A stretch of DNA of 64,000 nt from an uncultured Roseiflexaceae bacterium (GTDB lineage Bacteria > Chloroflexota > Chloroflexia > Chloroflexales > Roseiflexaceae), in the NCBI GenBank assembly GCA_937988885.1, contig CALKHR010000033.1:22970-86969 (forward strand), read 5' to 3'. The notes under the pieces were generated by a model. That model was not told the DNA's origin and ran no database searches. It saw nothing but the letters and a program-made list of their open reading frames with translations. Made by a program: the position numbers and the translations under genes. Below are positions 1 to 8,867 of this stretch, in pieces. Every line of letters starts with the position of its first letter. The first letter of the stretch is position 1.

Positions 1-1
1 T

Positions 2-43
2 CGCCCGATGCCGGGCGGCGCTGTGTATCTAGGTGAATATTGA
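2..43 (+). CDS. C-terminal tail of an upstream gene (partial)
   Basis: The second frame is open from the window edge and ends in a TGA that overlaps the next ATG as TGATG, the arrangement expected for translational coupling. Only about 13 residues are visible (ending GAVYLGEY), so no family can be named. It would be an operon partner of the KduD-like gene, plausibly another sugar-acid enzyme, but that is inference. The tail could be chance open frame. Confidence 0.35.
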   Translation, partial: RPMPGGAVYLGEY

Positions 44-810
44 TGATACTCGACGCATTTAAATTAGATGGCAAGGTCGCCTTCGTCACGGGCGCGGCGC
101 GCGGCCTTGGGCAAGCCTTCGCCCTCGCGCTCGCCGAAGCGGGCGCCGATGTGGTGCTGCTCGACCGGATCCCCTGCGATGAGACGAGCGCTCAGATCGC
201 CGCGCTTGGTCGGCGTAGCCACGTGTTAGAGCGCGATTTGCTCGGCTTGAACCCCGAGCGTGCAAAGGAAATCATCGCGGCGAGCGTGTCGGGGCTGGGG
301 CGGCTCGATATCGTGGTGAACAACGCGGGCATCATCCGGCGCGCGCCTGCGCTGGAGTTCAGCGCCGACGATTGGGAATCGGTGCTCAGCATCAATCTGA
401 GCGCGATGTTCTACTTGTGTCAAGCGGCTGGCCAGCACTTCGTAGCGGCGGGGCAGGGCGGCAAGATCATCAACAGCGCCTCGATGCTCTCGTTCCAAGG
501 CGGCCTGCTGGTGACCTCCTACACGGCGGCGAAGAGCGGTGTGGCGGGCCTGACGCGCGCCCTGGCGAACGAGTGGGCGGCGCTCGGCATCAACGTCAAC
601 GCGATCGCGCCGGGCTATATGGTCACGGAAGTGACGGCGGGCATCCGCGCTGATCCGGTTCGCGAGCAGTCGATCCTGAGCCGCATCCCTGCGGGGCGTT
701 GGGGCGACCCGAGCGACCTGAAGGGCGTTGTGGTGTTCCTGGCCTCGGATGCTGCGGCCTACCTGCACGGCGCGATCATCCCCGTTGATGGCGGCTGGAT
801 GGCCCGTTAA
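43..810 (+). CDS. kduD: SDR-family oxidoreductase, 2-deoxy-D-gluconate 3-dehydrogenase-like (KduD)
   Basis: This 255-residue classical short-chain dehydrogenase probably oxidises a keto-deoxy sugar acid with NAD(P) in the cytoplasm, as KduD does in uronate breakdown. Visible signatures are the Rossmann motif TGAARGLG near residue 17, NNAGI near 95, the SYTAAK catalytic Tyr-Lys pair, and the C-terminal end VDGGWMAR typical of KduD. The length fits the family. I chose ATG 43 over TTG 40 because AGGTGA at 31-36 is then correctly spaced and the ATG overlaps the upstream stop. The exact substrate is uncertain; gluconate 5-dehydrogenase is the alternative. Confidence 0.8.
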   Translation: MILDAFKLDGKVAFVTGAARGLGQAFALALAEAGADVVLLDRIPCDETSAQIAALGRRSHVLERDLLGLNPERAKEIIAASVSGLGRLDIVVNNAGIIRRAPALEFSADDWESVLSINLSAMFYLCQAAGQHFVAAGQGGKIINSASMLSFQGGLLVTSYTAAKSGVAGLTRALANEWAALGINVNAIAPGYMVTEVTAGIRADPVREQSILSRIPAGRWGDPSDLKGVVVFLASDAAAYLHGAIIPVDGGWMAR

Positions 811-857
811 TCGCTGGTTCGGGCGCGGCACCCGCCAAACCCGAACCTCACCCTCTG

Positions 858-2852
858 TTAGTGTGTCAGCGGCAGCGCCGATGGCTTGACGCGCTCCAGC
901 ACACCCGCTACCCACAGCGCGGTGCCGCTCCACGCCACAAACAGCACCAGCGTCACCACCATCGTGCGTCCCACCGAATGCCGCACGAGGCGCGTCAGCA
1001 CCACGCCGCTCGCCAAGCAGACTAGTGGCGTGAGGAAGTAGACGTACCTCACCAGGAAGCCCAAACCAAAGTCGATCGCGAAGAACACGCCGCAGACCAG
1101 CAGCCACGCCATAATCAGCGCTCCACGCTGTGGATGGTGGTGCGGGTCGCGCCACATCAGCCAGAGGCCCAAAGGGAATAGCGCCAACAGCGGCACTAGG
1201 AAGCCACGGATCGGTCCGAGCGCGATCAGTGTGGCGCGGAGTGCTCGGGCGTTCCACGCTTTATTGAAGGCGGTTTCGAGGTCTAGGCCACTACCGCCTC
1301 GGCCAAGCAGTGGGGCCACTGCCACGCTGAGGTAGAGCGTGACCGCCAGGAAGCCAACCACCAACAACGTGCCGAACAGTGCCTTCCAAGCCGCTGGCCC
1401 CAGTTGCCGCCAACTCAGCAGCACCATCAGGCCCAGCAGCCCTGCCACGAGCACCAACGCGCCCACGTGGGTCAGCAGGGCAGCGCTGGCCGCCACGCCG
1501 AACAGCGCCGAGGTGGTGAGCGAGGGTGCCCGCAGCAAGCGCAGCATCGCCCAGAGCAGCAGCAGCGCCAAGGTCTGCGCCTGCGCATTGGTCGCGAAGC
1601 CCCACCAGAGCATGCTGGTGTTGATCGGCAGCGCCACGTATAGGGCTAGCGCCAGCAGCGCCGCCCGCCCTGATACCCGCAGTTCGCGCGCGATCGGCAG
1701 CAGCACCAGGCATCCCAGCGTGTCGAGCAGCGCGACGCCCAACTGCACGCTCAAGCGCGTATCGACCAGCAGCCGCAGCGGCAGCATCAGCACATAGCCT
1801 GCGGGCGGGTTGAAGGTCTGCTTGCCACGGAACTCGCCCGGCGTCGAGTAGAGGTAGATCTGCCCGTTCGTCACTTTATCGAGCCAACCCGTGTGGACAT
1901 CCACATCGTGGCTGTTAAACAGCGGATGCACCGAACCCGCCACCCGCAGCACAAATGCCCCGATCAACAGTGCCCACGCGATCCGCGCGTGCTCTTGCGT
2001 CATCCAGGGGGTGAGCCAACGCTGCACACGCGGCCCCAGCGTGATGCAGAGCAGCAGTGCGGCCAACGCCAGCAGCAACCACGCGCCGAGCGCCTGCCCG
2101 ATCCACAACGGCTGACGCAGGTTCGCCCCAAGCAGCGCGCCGCCCAACACCGCCGCCGCGCCGATGCTCCAGCGCTGCGAGATGCCCAGCATCCCGATCA
2201 CGGCCAGCACGAGGCCCCACAGCAGCGCTTGTCCCATCAATTGCCACGGTGCGGGGAGCGTCGCGCGACCGAGCGTCGCAAGCTCGATCCAGTCGAGCGC
2301 GACGCCCAATTGGCGGCCACTAGGCTCCCGATACACCGTGCTGTTCAGGTTGATCACGGAGTTGAGGTTGTTTGAGGAGGGCACCAGCACCTGATACACC
2401 CGCATCTCGGGCGCGACCTGAAACGTTCCCCACGCCCTTCCCGCCACGTCGAGCGAGACGGTCGGCGATGCGCTACCATCGGGTCGCCAACCGTGCCCGC
2501 GCCAGCGCAGCAGCTCATCGTGGTTGCTGAGATTGGGCAGCACCAACTGCGTTTGGCTGGTGGTCCACCGATAGTTCTCGTTGGCGCCTTGCTCGATCGC
2601 GTGGATGCCGTTCAGGTAGCTGTGATCGCCCCACTCGCCCACATCCACACGCAGGCGGGGCGTGGCCAGCAGGCTAAACCAGAGCGCGGGCAAAAAGGCC
2701 ACAAACAGAACGATGAGCCACTTCAGCGGCTGTCTGGGCCAATCGAGTGCACGAGAACGCGCTTGCTCGCGGTGTTGATCGAGGCGTTTGGTGATTTCTA
2801 ACGTTTTCAAATGAGTGTATTCTTCAATGCGTCGCCCGTCAGAGCGCAACAC
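858..2852 (-). CDS. Polytopic membrane protein, GT-C glycosyltransferase-like
   Basis: This 664-residue protein has one membrane segment near residues 44-64, a roughly 140-residue beta-rich extracytoplasmic domain (about 65-205), then about ten further hydrophobic segments. The acidic motif NSHDVDVH near residue 316 follows a membrane helix, as in GT-C enzymes that use polyprenyl-phosphate sugars. A glycosyltransferase role on envelope glycans is inferred. The frame is open upstream to 2990, but GTG 2852 has a well-placed AAGGA five bases ahead and lies just after a TATGAT box, so I start there. It converges on the SDR gene. Confidence 0.6.
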   Translation of the reverse strand: MLRSDGRRIEEYTHLKTLEITKRLDQHREQARSRALDWPRQPLKWLIVLFVAFLPALWFSLLATPRLRVDVGEWGDHSYLNGIHAIEQGANENYRWTTSQTQLVLPNLSNHDELLRWRGHGWRPDGSASPTVSLDVAGRAWGTFQVAPEMRVYQVLVPSSNNLNSVINLNSTVYREPSGRQLGVALDWIELATLGRATLPAPWQLMGQALLWGLVLAVIGMLGISQRWSIGAAAVLGGALLGANLRQPLWIGQALGAWLLLALAALLLCITLGPRVQRWLTPWMTQEHARIAWALLIGAFVLRVAGSVHPLFNSHDVDVHTGWLDKVTNGQIYLYSTPGEFRGKQTFNPPAGYVLMLPLRLLVDTRLSVQLGVALLDTLGCLVLLPIARELRVSGRAALLALALYVALPINTSMLWWGFATNAQAQTLALLLLWAMLRLLRAPSLTTSALFGVAASAALLTHVGALVLVAGLLGLMVLLSWRQLGPAAWKALFGTLLVVGFLAVTLYLSVAVAPLLGRGGSGLDLETAFNKAWNARALRATLIALGPIRGFLVPLLALFPLGLWLMWRDPHHHPQRGALIMAWLLVCGVFFAIDFGLGFLVRYVYFLTPLVCLASGVVLTRLVRHSVGRTMVVTLVLFVAWSGTALWVAGVLERVKPSALPLTH

Positions 2853-3051
2853 ATCGGTCCTTCGGGTTTGGCCCGTTATCATACCACGATTTTGGCGAGG
2901 TGCTTGGTGATGATGAACCATGCAAACGATATTCAAAAGAGCGGATCGGAGTATTTCAACCACAGAGCATCGTTTGTTGATCTGAGTCAACCGCTTGTCA
3001 AGACATTGTCATAGAATTGTTTAAAATCCCTCAATAGACGCTCAAACTTCG

Positions 3052-3080
3052 TTGACGATGGGGATCATGTGAATTATACT
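3052..3080 (+). promoter_or_regulatory. Promoter of the M29-like gene
   Basis: TTGACG at 3052-3057 and TATACT at 3075-3080 are separated by 17 bases, close to the vegetative sigma consensus. Transcription should start near 3087, leaving a leader of about 90 bases. Confidence 0.65.
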
Positions 3081-3120
3081 AGTGTGTGTCATAATTGTTT
3101 TTTTGATGTAATTAAGCATT

Positions 3121-3147
3121 TACACCAGGGCGTACGGCTCTGGTGTA
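3121..3147 (+). promoter_or_regulatory. Leader hairpin ahead of the M29-like gene
   Basis: TACACCAG and CTGGTGTA form a perfect 8-bp stem around an 11-base loop, 28 bases before the start codon. There is no T run, so it is more likely a leader structure than a terminator; its role is unknown. Confidence 0.4.
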
Positions 3148-3175
3148 CTCTGTTTCGAAGTTGATGAGAGGCAAT

Positions 3176-4270
3176 ATGTTAGAACTACACAAACTTTTTA
3201 GCGACTTGTTAGATCCTCAGCCTGGCGAAATTGTTTTGGTGCTTGTTGATATACCTCATGGCTCGATTCACGATACAAAAGCGTGGCAGCAGCGTCGTGC
3301 AATGGCCGAGCGCTGGCATGCGGCGCTCAGTTCGTTGGGTCGGCAGCGGGGCTTTATCGTGCCAGAACTGGTGTTGTTCCCTGCGACCGGCACGCACAAC
3401 GCCAATCTGCCCGCCGAGGGGATACAAAACGGCACACCCGTCTCGCTCGAACACTTAGCCGAACAGGCCACGCTCATCCTCGCAATGACGCAGTTCTCGA
3501 TCTCCGCTCCGCTCTATTCCTGGACCCGTCGCAATCCACGATTGCGCGCGGCTTCGATGCCGCTTATCGCCCCCGAGATGGAGCAAACGGCACTTGCCGC
3601 CGATTATGCGCAGATCGCTCGTTCGTGCGCCCGCCTGCGCGAGCGACTTGATGAGGCTGATTTCGCCAAGATCACATTCTCGAACGGTGATACGCTCACG
3701 CTCGACCTGCGCTTCCGTAAAGCTCATGCCGATGATGGTCAACTGCAGCCCGGTCAACCGAACCGATTAGTAAATCTGCCCTGCGGCGAAGCGTATAAAG
3801 CGGTGTACGAGGGCGAGCGCCCCAACACGCCCAGCCGTTCGCGCGGCGTGTTACCTGTGGAATGGCGGGGGACGATCGTGCGGCTAGAGATCGATGGCAA
3901 CCTCGTCACCGATGTACTCGGGCGTGGCGAAGCGCCAGACGACCTGCGCGACCTGCTCACGATCGATGCGGCGCGCCGGAATGTGGCGGAACTTGGGTTG
4001 GGCTGCAATCCATCGGCGCGCATTTGGGGCAATTTGCTGGAGGATGAAAAAGCTGGTCCGCACATCTCGCTGGGCCGCAGCGAGCACCTTGGCGGCATTA
4101 CTGGTCCCGATGCTTTCAGCGACTGGCGCCACATTTGGCACGGCACCTTTATCTATGCCCACACCTGTGCGATTCACATGGCGGATCTCACCTTGGTGGG
4201 TTCAAATGGGCGCTCAGTGCAGCTGATTTCCGAGGGCCATTATCTCAAAGCATTAGAGGTGGGAATATAA
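3176..4270 (+). CDS. Aminopeptidase M29-like metallopeptidase
   Basis: This 364-residue protein resembles the C-terminal metal-binding half of M29 aminopeptidases (AmpS/aminopeptidase T). Candidate metal ligands appear in order: Glu in NLPCGEAY, Glu in ELGLGCNP, His in GPHISLG, and His and Asp in IHMADL. The motif GNLLEDEK is also family-typical. It is somewhat shorter than the roughly 400-residue family norm and its N-terminus is divergent, so peptidase activity is inferred. The start was chosen because GATGAGAGG at 3162-3170 is correctly placed. A terminator hairpin follows directly. There is no signal peptide, so it should be cytoplasmic. Confidence 0.6.
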   Translation: MLELHKLFSDLLDPQPGEIVLVLVDIPHGSIHDTKAWQQRRAMAERWHAALSSLGRQRGFIVPELVLFPATGTHNANLPAEGIQNGTPVSLEHLAEQATLILAMTQFSISAPLYSWTRRNPRLRAASMPLIAPEMEQTALAADYAQIARSCARLRERLDEADFAKITFSNGDTLTLDLRFRKAHADDGQLQPGQPNRLVNLPCGEAYKAVYEGERPNTPSRSRGVLPVEWRGTIVRLEIDGNLVTDVLGRGEAPDDLRDLLTIDAARRNVAELGLGCNPSARIWGNLLEDEKAGPHISLGRSEHLGGITGPDAFSDWRHIWHGTFIYAHTCAIHMADLTLVGSNGRSVQLISEGHYLKALEVGI

Positions 4271-4273
4271 CGA

Positions 4274-4296
4274 AAGGGACGGCAGAACCGTCCCTT
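4274..4296. terminator. Hairpin between convergent genes
   Basis: AAGGGACGG and CCGTCCCTT form a 9-bp perfect stem with a 5-base loop just after the M29-like stop. It lies between convergent genes and may serve both, although there is no long T run. Confidence 0.6.
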
Positions 4297-4324
4297 CGTA
4301 CGTGCAACAACCTAGAAACTGGTG

Positions 4325-5194
4325 CTACGAGGCCGATTCCTCGTCCTTCTTCGGCTCTTCCTCGCTCGACTTGATCAATCCCAGCGATTCGCCCGTCAGT
4401 TGGAGCGATGCGCGGGTCTGAGCAATGATATTTTCGAGCACAGTCGGATCGGCCTCCTCAACGGGGAGCGCCATCACGAAGTGATTGAGCACCTCGGAGC
4501 GCGCCCGCAACAACGTGGTCCAATCCGCATCGGGATGATCGCGGCGGAACGCCTCCAAGTGCAGTTCGCTAAACTCGCGCAACTTCTCGCTCGTGTCGTC
4601 GGTCAGGTGGGCTGCAGCGCCGCCGATGAAGTTCACGTCGCCAGCCGGGAGTATGTGTGTCACCAATACCTCACCCACCTTCACCCGCTTCGATGCCGCA
4701 TGATCCTCTACTGTGCGCAGGCTGGAATCGAGCAGATCGCGCAGTGTGATGCGCAAGCCCTTCTCCACGCTCTCCACCACGTAGGGCCGGAGCCGCACGC
4801 TCGCCCACTCCTTGATCAGCGTCGCCTCCTCCTCGTTGAGGGTCACCTCGTCGCCCGGGTCAGCCGCCAACTGCTCGACTAGCGTGCGCCCATCCTCCTG
4901 CGGATAGTCGAAGGCGAACCAAGTTAAGAAGCGATCCGCGCCGCGATCCTCAAGATCATCGAGCTCGCTCAGTTGCTCGGCGGTGTACTTGCCGTTCCAA
5001 AAGCGCTCAAGCGCTGTGGGGATCGCCTCGGTGCGCCCTTGGGCCGCCCCAATCAGTTGCGGAAGCAGCGTGTCGAAGGCGTTGCGCAGGCGGCGTTTTG
5101 CGGCCTGAGCGGCCTCGTCGATCGGTTGATGACAGTGTTTGTATTTCTTGCCGCTGCCACAGGGACAGGGATCGTTGCGCCCAATTTTTGGCAT
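4325..5194 (-). CDS. SEC-C zinc-motif protein of unknown function
   Basis: This 289-residue soluble protein begins with an N-terminal SEC-C zinc-binding motif (RNDPCPCGSGKKYKHCH, about residues 5-21), the motif otherwise found at the end of SecA and in many single-domain proteins. The rest is helical and acidic and ends in a charged low-complexity tail. I do not recognise the remaining domain. The start ATG is preceded by GAGG and lies after a TATGAT box near 5266-5271. The zinc motif suggests protein or nucleic-acid binding, but no specific role is supported. Confidence 0.65.
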   Translation of the reverse strand: MPKIGRNDPCPCGSGKKYKHCHQPIDEAAQAAKRRLRNAFDTLLPQLIGAAQGRTEAIPTALERFWNGKYTAEQLSELDDLEDRGADRFLTWFAFDYPQEDGRTLVEQLAADPGDEVTLNEEEATLIKEWASVRLRPYVVESVEKGLRITLRDLLDSSLRTVEDHAASKRVKVGEVLVTHILPAGDVNFIGGAAAHLTDDTSEKLREFSELHLEAFRRDHPDADWTTLLRARSEVLNHFVMALPVEEADPTVLENIIAQTRASLQLTGESLGLIKSSEEEPKKDEESAS

Positions 5195-5364
5195 ACATAT
5201 CCTCACTGATCGCAAACGTATACGAGTTCGGAGTGTGCATCATCACGAAAATGCGCACGTACTCTATCATAGCACAACTCACTGCGCTTTTCCGAGCGAT
5301 TTCGTATCATACCAACTCCGGCTGGCATATCGCCTGCTAGTTTGTGCTTTCTTTCACTACCCGA

Positions 5365-5393
5365 TTGACATTTGATCTCGCTCGTGCTATATT
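5365..5393 (+). promoter_or_regulatory. Promoter of the methylenetetrahydrofolate reductase gene
   Basis: TTGACA at 5365-5370, a 17-base spacer and TATATT at 5388-5393 make one of the best consensus promoters in the window. The implied leader is about 95 bases; I recognise no riboswitch in it. Confidence 0.75.
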
Positions 5394-5493
5394 CCGCGCC
5401 GTTGCATCTTCCCAGTTTGACGCGCTGTCACCAGAATTCCCTGTTATGTGTCACGCTGGTTCCTCGGTGTATTGCTAGAAATTGAGGTTATCT

Positions 5494-6414
5494 ATGCCTG
5501 CATATAGCGTTCTGCAGCGTCGCCTTCAGGCTGGTCAGATTGTGGTGACTGGCGAGATCGCGCCGCCCCGTGGTGCTTCACGCGCTACGCTTGAACGGCT
5601 CGCTCAAGCCATGCGTCCCTCGGTCGATGCGATCAACTTGACCGACAACCAACGCGGACTTGGCCGTATGTCGGCTCTGGGCGCTGGCATTCTGTTGCGA
5701 CAAATGGGTATCGAGACAGTCGTGCAGATGACGTGCCAGCACCGCAACCGCATCGCTCTGCAAGCCGATGTGTTGAGCGGCGCAGCCTGTGGCATCACCA
5801 ACTTTCTCTGCATGACGGGCGATCATCCCAAGATCGGCGATCATCCCGATGCCAAGAACGTGTTGGATCTCAACTCCTTCCAACTCATCCGCATGTTGCG
5901 CATCATGCGCGACGAGCAGCGCTTCCAATCGGGCACGCCCCTCTCCGAGGCTCCGCAGTTCTTCCTGGGAGGCGTCTCCAACCCGAATATCGAGCGCGTC
6001 GCTCGCCTCGAAAAGAAGATCGAGTCGGGAGCAGAGTTTATCCAAACCCAGATCATTTTCGATGTCGATCGCTTCAAGCAGTGGATGAGCGATGTACGTG
6101 CGGCTGGCCTGCATCAGCAAGCCTATATTTTGGCTGGTATCATGGTCATTCGTTCGGCACAATCGGCGCGTTTCCTGCGCGATCACCTGCCCGGCTCGCG
6201 GGTGCCCGATTGGGTGATCGACCGCATGGAGGCCACCGATGATGGCGAGGCCGAAGGAATCCAGATTGCCGCTGATCTGACGCGCGAATTGTTGTCGATC
6301 GAGGGCGTGCGTGGCGTGCACCTGATGTCGGTCGGCTGGACTAAAGCGATCCCGCAGGTGGTTGCTCGCGCCGGCCTGGCGGATCGTCCGGCTGCGCCAT
6401 CGGCTGAGGAGTGA
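5494..6414 (+). CDS. metF: Methylenetetrahydrofolate reductase family protein
   Basis: The 306-residue protein matches the MTHFR (beta/alpha)8-barrel family, which reduces 5,10-methylene-THF to 5-methyl-THF using FAD in one-carbon metabolism. Family signatures include GEIAPPRGA near the start, DAINLTDN, QMTCQHRNR, the CMTGDHP flavin-site loop, GVSNPN and FIQTQIIFD. Length fits the catalytic domain alone. ATG 5494 follows GAGG at the right distance. It stands as a single gene behind a strong promoter. Chloroflexota often carry such divergent MetF homologues, and the electron donor cannot be told from sequence. Confidence 0.85.
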   Translation: MPAYSVLQRRLQAGQIVVTGEIAPPRGASRATLERLAQAMRPSVDAINLTDNQRGLGRMSALGAGILLRQMGIETVVQMTCQHRNRIALQADVLSGAACGITNFLCMTGDHPKIGDHPDAKNVLDLNSFQLIRMLRIMRDEQRFQSGTPLSEAPQFFLGGVSNPNIERVARLEKKIESGAEFIQTQIIFDVDRFKQWMSDVRAAGLHQQAYILAGIMVIRSAQSARFLRDHLPGSRVPDWVIDRMEATDDGEAEGIQIAADLTRELLSIEGVRGVHLMSVGWTKAIPQVVARAGLADRPAAPSAEE

Positions 6415-6542
6415 TCCCAAATCCGCGCATCACGCAACGTGGCGCGCCTGCTGTCCAATACCTCTCTGCACCCCGATGATTCTCACGAGGGAAGATGATG
6501 GCGATGCGCGACGTGTCATCGTCATCATCCAACTGAATTGGG

Positions 6543-6548
6543 TATAAT
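6543..6548 (+). promoter_or_regulatory. -10 box upstream of the quinone oxidoreductase gene
   Basis: A perfect TATAAT in the context GGGTATAATGCC lies 36 bases before the start codon. The -35 region is weak. Confidence 0.55.
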
Positions 6549-6583
6549 GCCTCAAAACCCGCACTCAATCAAGGAGTAATCGA

Positions 6584-7552
6584 ATGAAAGCCATTCGTGT
6601 ACATCAGCCTGGTGGTCCCGATGCACTGATCTACGAGGATGTGCCAGAGCCTACGCCAGGCCCAGGCGAAGCGCTCGTGAAGCTCGCGGCCATCGGTATC
6701 AACTTTATCGATATCTACCGCCGCAAAGGCCTCTACCCCTCAGAAACGCCATTTATCCTGGGTGAAGAAGCGGCAGGCGAAGTGGTGGCGCTTGGCGAAG
6801 GCGTGACCGAGGTGCAAGTTGGCGATCGGGTGGCCTACTCAAGCGTTCGGGGTGCGTATGCCGAATACGCTGCGGTGCCCGCCAAAAGCCTCGTGCCGTT
6901 GCCTGCTGGCCTCGACGCTCGGGTGGCCGCCGCGAGCATGCTGCAGGGCCTCACCGCCCACTACCTCACGCACAGCACCTACCCGATCCAACCGGGCGAT
7001 CAGATTTTGATCCACGCTGCGGCGGGTGGCGCTGGCCTGCTCGTCGCGCAGATGGCGAAGCGCCGTGGCGCGCGGGTGTTCGGCACTGTCTCGACCGCCG
7101 CCAAGGCCGAATTGGCCCGTGCGGCAGGCGTCGATGAGGTGATCCTCTACACCGAAACCGATTTCGAGGCCGAGGTGAAGCGCCTCACCAATGGCCGTGG
7201 CCTCGATGTCGTCTACGATTCCGTCGGCCACGACACGTTCGATAAGAGCCTGAACTGTTTACGACCGCGTGGCTACATGGTGTTGTTCGGCCAGTCGAGC
7301 GGCCCTGTGCCACCGTTCAACCCGCAGATCCTGAACGCCAAAGGCTCGTTGTTCCTAACCCGTCCCACTTTGCATCACCACATCGCCACACGCGAGGAGT
7401 TGCTGCAGCGCACCAACGACCTGTTCTCGTGGCTGGCCTCGGGCGAGCTATCGGTGCGCATCGATTCTGAGTTCCCGCTGGCGGAAGCCGCAAAAGCGCA
7501 TCAAAAACTCGAATCACGCGCCACCTCGGGCAAAGTACTGCTCATCCCGTAG
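6584..7552 (+). CDS. qorA: NADPH:quinone oxidoreductase, zinc-free MDR family
   Basis: This 322-residue cytoplasmic protein belongs to the quinone oxidoreductase branch of the medium-chain dehydrogenases, which use NADPH to reduce quinones or reactive enones. It has GINFIDIYRRKGLYP, the coenzyme motif AAAGGAGLLVAQMAK and FGQSSG, all typical of QorA. Cysteine zinc ligands are absent, as expected. AAGGAGT sits seven bases before the ATG. It is monocistronic, with a TATAAT box ahead and a strong terminator behind. Confidence 0.88.
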   Translation: MKAIRVHQPGGPDALIYEDVPEPTPGPGEALVKLAAIGINFIDIYRRKGLYPSETPFILGEEAAGEVVALGEGVTEVQVGDRVAYSSVRGAYAEYAAVPAKSLVPLPAGLDARVAAASMLQGLTAHYLTHSTYPIQPGDQILIHAAAGGAGLLVAQMAKRRGARVFGTVSTAAKAELARAAGVDEVILYTETDFEAEVKRLTNGRGLDVVYDSVGHDTFDKSLNCLRPRGYMVLFGQSSGPVPPFNPQILNAKGSLFLTRPTLHHHIATREELLQRTNDLFSWLASGELSVRIDSEFPLAEAAKAHQKLESRATSGKVLLIP

Positions 7553-7568
7553 TATATCGAACGCAAAA

Positions 7569-7607
7569 AAACACACCCCTCAACCAATGCGGTCGAGGGG
7601 TGTGTTT
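7569..7607. terminator. Bidirectional terminator
   Basis: A perfect 13-bp inverted repeat (7569-7581 and 7595-7607) lies between two convergent genes and is flanked by A-rich sequence on one side and T-rich sequence on the other, so it can stop transcription from both directions. Confidence 0.85.
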
Positions 7608-7616
7608 GTGTATCTG

Positions 7617-8867
7617 CTACTGCTTCGAGAACGCGGTTGCGATACCGACTTGCAGCGAACTGCTCGTAACGATCTCGCTCAAGTCCACGCCTAAGCCGAT
7701 CAGCGTCTGCGCGACCTCGGGGCGAATGCCCGTGATCATCACTTGGGCGCCCAACAGCTTGACGGCCTGCGCAGCGCGGATGAATGTATTCGCGACCTGC
7801 GTATCCACCACCGACACACCCGTGATATCGAGGATCACATTCGTGGCCTTCGTCTCGGCGACGCCGTGCAACAGCGTATCCATCACCTGCTGTGCGCGGC
7901 GCGAGTCCATCGAGCCGATCAGCGGCATCACCACAATCTTATCGGTGATCGGGATGAGCGGCGTCGAGAGCTCCTCCAGAGCGGCCTTCTGAGCGCGGAT
8001 GATCTCCTCCTGCTGGAGGTTCTGGAGTTGAGCGCGCTCGGCGAGCTTGCGCTCGGTGATGTTATCGTACAACACGCCCACATGGTTATCGGGCAATGGG
8101 AAGGCCAAGATCGAGAAGACTGCTGGGTGCGGATCATCGATCGAACCACTCTCCATGTGCAACGGTTTGCCCGTTAGTGCAACATCGGCAAGTGGCTTGA
8201 GTAAGCTATCAACTGTGATTTCTGGATAGATATCGATCAGTCGTTCGCCCAAACGATCCAGCAGAGAGCCTTCGCCGGGATAGTACTGCTGCGTTGCCTT
8301 ATTGGCAGCGACCATGATCAACGATCTCGGATCTTCGGGATCGACCAGGCGATAGATCGCCAAGCTATTGGGCAGATGCTCCATCGATGTGGCATAAATG
8401 GCTCGCTCTTTCTGGGCCAAATTACGCTCAGTCACATCAATCGCAATCGAGTAGATTTGCTGACTTGCGCAATCGCTCGTGCAGTTCCACTGGAGCGTGC
8501 GATACGTGCCATCCTTGTGTCGATAGCGATTTTCGAAGGCGATGAGGTTTGAAGAACTGTTGATGAGGTCACTTGTGACTTTGATAGTCTGCTCGTGATC
8601 GTCTGGATGCACGAAGTTGATAAACGGCTGGGAGAAGAGTTCCTCTTCGGTATATCCTAATTGCTTCGTCCAGGCAGGATTGACTCGCTTGAAGTGCCCA
8701 TCGAAGTCAATGATCGACAGTAAGTCAATGGCATGTTCAAAGAAGATCGCATCTGTACGCTGATCGGCTTGGCTTGCCTCGATTTGTTGTTGGAGTTCAG
8801 CATTCTTCCGCTTCAGTTCTGCGATCTCTTGAGTGAGTTGTTCGATGCTTAGATCAGTGGTTGTCAC
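7617..8867 (-). CDS. RsbR-like PAS-PAS-STAS regulator, copy 1
   Basis: This 416-residue protein has an N-terminal coiled coil (about 8-36), a canonical PAS domain (about 40-150, with YRHKDGTYRTL and VTERN), a second divergent PAS-like region (about 155-275, ending NITERK), and a C-terminal STAS domain (about 300-410). The STAS part matches RsbR/stressosome proteins (MPLIGSMDSRRAQQVMDTLL, VVDTQVANTF, ITGIRPEVAQTLIGLGVDLS). It probably senses a signal and takes part in a partner-switching or stressosome complex. No kinase or phosphatase partner is adjacent. The GTG start follows AGGAG. It is close in sequence and design to the proteins at 62002 and 63916. Confidence 0.85.
   Translation of the reverse strand: MTTTDLSIEQLTQEIAELKRKNAELQQQIEASQADQRTDAIFFEHAIDLLSIIDFDGHFKRVNPAWTKQLGYTEEELFSQPFINFVHPDDHEQTIKVTSDLINSSSNLIAFENRYRHKDGTYRTLQWNCTSDCASQQIYSIAIDVTERNLAQKERAIYATSMEHLPNSLAIYRLVDPEDPRSLIMVAANKATQQYYPGEGSLLDRLGERLIDIYPEITVDSLLKPLADVALTGKPLHMESGSIDDPHPAVFSILAFPLPDNHVGVLYDNITERKLAERAQLQNLQQEEIIRAQKAALEELSTPLIPITDKIVVMPLIGSMDSRRAQQVMDTLLHGVAETKATNVILDITGVSVVDTQVANTFIRAAQAVKLLGAQVMITGIRPEVAQTLIGLGVDLSEIVTSSSLQVGIATAFSKQ

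Larger units (their letters stand above)
2853..3175. other. Divergent intergenic region, about 320 bases
   Basis: The region separates the leftward membrane protein from the rightward M29-like peptidase. It holds a leftward TATGAT box near 2878-2883 and the rightward promoter and leader hairpin listed separately. I see no convincing gene in it. Confidence 0.6.

Noticed and set aside
226..1257. Long minus-strand open frame opposite the KduD-like gene
   Set aside because: It is the mirror frame of GC-rich coding sequence, is rich in Arg/Ala/His, and has no start signal.
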